NCBI GenBank assembly: GCA_045654645.1
Contig: JAZONR010000046.1
Location: 1-64,000, forward strand
Origin: HGM04593 sp045654645
Lineage (GTDB): Bacteria > Bacteroidota > Bacteroidia > Bacteroidales > Bacteroidaceae
Length of the DNA stretch: 64,000 bases
Direction: 5' to 3'
The notes beneath the pieces are model-generated. The model was given only the letters and a program-made list of their open reading frames with translations, was not told where the DNA came from and searched no databases. Shown one piece after another: positions 61,499 through 64,000 of the stretch (its first letter is position 1; each line of letters begins with the position of its first letter). A program made the position numbers and the translations under genes.

Positions 61499-63538
61499 TT
61501 ACTTTATCTCACTACCGGGCTTCGCTGCCGGAGTAACGGTGAGCAGTGAAAGCTTGCCCTCGTTATCCTCGGCACTGAGAATCATACCCTCGCTCACTAT
61601 TCCGCGCATTGTACGCGGCGGCAGGTTTGCAATAAAGCACACCTGCTTGCCCACAAGCTCCTCGGGATTAAAATGTTTTGCTATACCCGAAAGGATAGTG
61701 CGTGTCTCAAGCCCGTCATCAATCTTGAATTGCAGCAACTTGTCGGCCTTGGGTACCTTGGTACACTCGAGCACAGTACCAACGCGAAGGTCGAGCTTGA
61801 GGAAATCATCGAATGTACACTCGGGACGAACAGGGTTGGCCTTGTAGTTGGCAGCCTCATTCTCCTTCTTGATTCTCTCAAGACGGTCAAGCTGTGCCTG
61901 TATCACATCATCCTCAATTTTCTCGAACAGGAGGCCCACCTCGCCAAGTTCGTGTCCCTCGGCAAGCAATGATGTGCTGCCAAGACTTGTCCACTCGAAT
62001 GATGAGAGGTTGAGCATCTCACGCAGTTTCTTGCTGCTGAAGGGAAGGAAAGGCTCAAACACTATCGAGAGGTTGGCAACAAGCTGCAACGAAAGGTTCA
62101 ATATTGTAGCCACGCGCTGCATATCTGTCTTTGCGAGTTTCCAGGGCTCTGTCTCGGCCAGATAGCGGTTACCGATGCGGGCAAGTTCCATAGCCTCTTT
62201 CTGCGCCTCGCGGAACTTATACTGGTCGAGCAGATTCTCAACCTTGCTCTTCACATCGACAAACTCGGCCACTGTTGCCTTGTCATAGTCGGTGAGTTCT
62301 CCGCAAGCAGGCACTTTTCCATCAAAATACTTCTTTGTGAGCACAAGAGCGCGATTCACAAAGTTTCCATAAACCGCCACAAGCTCGTTGTTGTTACGCG
62401 CCTGGAAATCCTTCCAAGTGAAGTTGTTATCCTTGGTCTCGGGAGCATTGGCTGTGAGCACGTAGCGCAACACATCCTGCTTGCCGGGAAAATCAACGAG
62501 ATACTCATTGAGCCACACAGCCCAGTTGCGCGATGTTGAAATCTTATCATCTTCAAGATTGAGGAACTCATTGCTGGGCACATTGTCGGGGAGAATGTAG
62601 TCGCCGTGCGCCTTAAGCATTGAGGGGAACACAATGCAGTGGAACACAATATTATCCTTGCCGATGAAGTGCACAAGACGTGTATCTTCACTCTTCCACC
62701 ACTGTTCCCAAGTGTCGGGCAGCAGTTCCTTGGTGTTGCTTATGTAGCCTATGGGGGCATCGAACCACACATAGAGCACCTTACCCTCGGCACCCTCTAC
62801 CGGAACGGGAATACCCCAATTGAGGTCTCGGGTAACGGCGCGAGGTTTCAAGCCGGTATCGAGCCAACTCTTGCACTGGCCATATACATTGCTGCGCCAC
62901 TCCTTATGGTCGTTGAGAATCCACTGCTCGAGCCAGGGCTGATAGGCATCGAGCGGAAGATACCAATGCTTTGTCTTGCGTTTCACAAGTTTGTTGCCCG
63001 AATCGGCATTATAGGGGTTAATGAGTTCATCGGGTGAGAGAGTAGCACCACACTTCTCACACTGGTCGCCATAAGCATCGGCGGCGTGGCAACGGGGACA
63101 TTCGCCACGGATGTTGCGGTCGGTGAGGAACTGCTGTTCGCCCTCGTCATAATACTGCTCGCTCTCCATCTCAACAAACTTGCCGTCATCATAAAGTTTA
63201 CGGAAAAAGTCCGACGCCAGTTCGCGGTGAGTCTGCGATGTTGTGCGTGAATAGACATCGAACGATATGCCAAAGCCCTCGAACGACTCTTTAATTATGT
63301 TGTGATAGCGGTCTACAACCTCCTGTGTTGTAATACCCTCCTTCTTGGCACGTATGGTAACGGGCACACCGTGCTCATCGCTACCGCCGATGAAAAGCAC
63401 ATCCTCGCCCTTGAGCCTGAGATAACGCACATAGATATCAGCAGGCACATACACACCTGCAAGGTGGCCAATGTGTACAGGGCCGTTTGCATAAGGCAGG
63501 GCCGATGTAACAAGTGTTCTTTTAAATTTCTTTTCCAT
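61499..63538 (-). CDS. metG: Methionyl-tRNA synthetase
   Basis: A 679-aa class I synthetase. It shows HIGH (H22-I-G-H25), zinc cysteines CPRCHAADAYGDQCEKCG (about 150-167), the KMSKS-equivalent KISTSRN (near 331-337), and a C-terminal tRNA-binding domain (about 580-679: FLKLDLRVGTVLEC, GKQVCFIANLPPRTMRG). It is the first gene of a seven-gene minus-strand run into glycan synthesis. A -7-like TACTTTTG on the minus strand lies at 63601-63608. Confidence 0.97.
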   Translation of the reverse strand: MEKKFKRTLVTSALPYANGPVHIGHLAGVYVPADIYVRYLRLKGEDVLFIGGSDEHGVPVTIRAKKEGITTQEVVDRYHNIIKESFEGFGISFDVYSRTTSQTHRELASDFFRKLYDDGKFVEMESEQYYDEGEQQFLTDRNIRGECPRCHAADAYGDQCEKCGATLSPDELINPYNADSGNKLVKRKTKHWYLPLDAYQPWLEQWILNDHKEWRSNVYGQCKSWLDTGLKPRAVTRDLNWGIPVPVEGAEGKVLYVWFDAPIGYISNTKELLPDTWEQWWKSEDTRLVHFIGKDNIVFHCIVFPSMLKAHGDYILPDNVPSNEFLNLEDDKISTSRNWAVWLNEYLVDFPGKQDVLRYVLTANAPETKDNNFTWKDFQARNNNELVAVYGNFVNRALVLTKKYFDGKVPACGELTDYDKATVAEFVDVKSKVENLLDQYKFREAQKEAMELARIGNRYLAETEPWKLAKTDMQRVATILNLSLQLVANLSIVFEPFLPFSSKKLREMLNLSSFEWTSLGSTSLLAEGHELGEVGLLFEKIEDDVIQAQLDRLERIKKENEAANYKANPVRPECTFDDFLKLDLRVGTVLECTKVPKADKLLQFKIDDGLETRTILSGIAKHFNPEELVGKQVCFIANLPPRTMRGIVSEGMILSAEDNEGKLSLLTVTPAAKPGSEIK

Positions 63539-63600
63539 CTGTTTTTATGTTTTTGATTCATTCTTTTTCATTGATAAAGCAGCACATTGGCTACAAATTA

Positions 63601-63608
63601 CAAAAGTA
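63601..63608 (-). promoter_or_regulatory. Possible -7 element of the metG operon
   Basis: The minus-strand TACTTTTG fits TAnnTTTG, 63 bases before the metG start. No clear -33 TTTG is seen. Confidence 0.4.
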
Positions 63609-63688
63609 ATCATTTATTTTTAAAACATCGCGCGCATATAGACTAATTTTAACGACTACAGGAGACGGTAGCAAAACAAAAAAAACGC

Positions 63689-63696
63689 TATATTTG
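63689..63696 (+). promoter_or_regulatory. Possible -7 element of the acyltransferase gene
   Basis: TATATTTG fits the consensus and lies 32 bases before the start codon at 63728. The -33 region is not clear. Confidence 0.45.
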
Positions 63697-63727
63697 CCAC
63701 ATAACACAAATCAAGCACAAACACAAA

Positions 63728-64000
63728 ATGCAAAAAAGAACAATTTCATCGGCTGTTTTTGCCGATTCAAAGCCACACTACGAACTGCTTGACGGCCTGC
63801 GCGGTGTGGCTGCAATATTGGTTGTATTTTACCACATTTTTGAAGGCTTTTCGTTTGCCGAGCTGACAAACGGTGCCGGCAGTGGAGCTATCACCACCCT
63901 CAACCACGGACACATTGCCGTTGATTTCTTTTTCGTATTATCGGGATTTGTAATAAGCTACGCCTATGACAATCGCTGGGACAGTATGACAACCGGAGAA
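63728..64000 (+). CDS. Acyltransferase family 3 protein (5' part)
   Basis: The first 91 codons of a gene that runs off the window. It reads HYELLDGLRGVAAILVVFYH, then HGHIAVDFFFVLSGFVISYAY: the N-terminal helices and the catalytic Arg/His pattern of OafA/YrhL-type acyltransferases, which O-acetylate surface sugars. It is divergent from metG and close to the glycan operon, which fits glycan modification. The start follows a TATATTTG element; the C-terminal part is not visible. Confidence 0.85.
   Translation, partial: MQKRTISSAVFADSKPHYELLDGLRGVAAILVVFYHIFEGFSFAELTNGAGSGAITTLNHGHIAVDFFFVLSGFVISYAYDNRWDSMTTGE

Noticed and set aside
1..64000. CRISPR arrays, tRNA, rRNA, integrases or insertion sequences
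   Set aside because: I looked for regularly spaced repeats, cloverleaf-like runs and transposase motifs and found none I can support; the repeats at 3.5-11.3 kb are irregularly spaced and contain coding tails.

Overview
The window is a piece of a Bacteroidales chromosome. Evidence for this is a complete type IX secretion core (porP-porK-porL-porM-porN), promoters of the Bacteroidetes form (TTTG, about 19 bases, TAnnTTTG), the near absence of Shine-Dalgarno sites, and families that are mostly Bacteroidetes-specific (PCMD, calycin-like, DUF2723, GldH). The genus cannot be fixed from sequence alone; a Prevotellaceae/Bacteroidaceae-type gut or oral anaerobe fits.

Bases 1-3473 hold an arsenical-resistance operon: an ArsR repressor, an ArsF-like thioredoxin lipoprotein, an ArsG/CcdA-like membrane protein, a small thioredoxin, an ArsP-type permease and an arsenate reductase. 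The genes abut or overlap. An ArsR-type inverted repeat covers the promoter and a second, similar repeat follows arsR.

Bases 3474-12330 are mostly AT-rich accessory DNA and the most unusual part of the window. Short gene cassettes are separated by repeats that each end in the coding tail FFDE(E)E(Y/H/C)-stop, followed by a hairpin and often a fresh promoter. One cassette looks intact: a 197-aa protein with an L,D-transpeptidase-like His...GlyCys signature (4750-5343), followed by an exported partner (5369-6001). Two further cassettes (6343-6959 and 11370-12319) keep the promoter and the exported or lipoprotein partner but have lost the 5' part of the first gene. A fourth piece (9550-9774) is a truncated second gene. 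I read this as an effector-immunity array decaying into orphan immunity genes. Other members are a lipoprotein (3901), a gene with an apparent +1 frameshift (7316-8633), two small ORFs, and an opposite-strand lipoprotein with a duplicated domain (10085-11020).

From 12331 the DNA is core-like and richer in GC. It holds three envelope proteins (PCMD lipoprotein, beta-barrel, tandem calycin-like protein with a type IX-like C-terminal tail), the porPKLMN operon, a PorT-like barrel, a YbdG-like MscS channel, priA, a DUF2723 glycosyltransferase-like giant with a polysaccharide deacetylase and queG, nadB and purH. The rod-shape operon mreB-mreC-mreD-mrdA-rodA follows and converges on metF-holB-ricT-gldH. 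Next come a PepSY-like periplasmic protein, rnr, a two-component pair, and nrdD-nrdG.

The right end is a minus-strand run metG-wzx-GT-GT-yfhO-GT2-pepP, probably one surface-glycan transcription unit headed by methionyl-tRNA synthetase. A partial acyltransferase gene starts divergently at 63728 and runs off the window.
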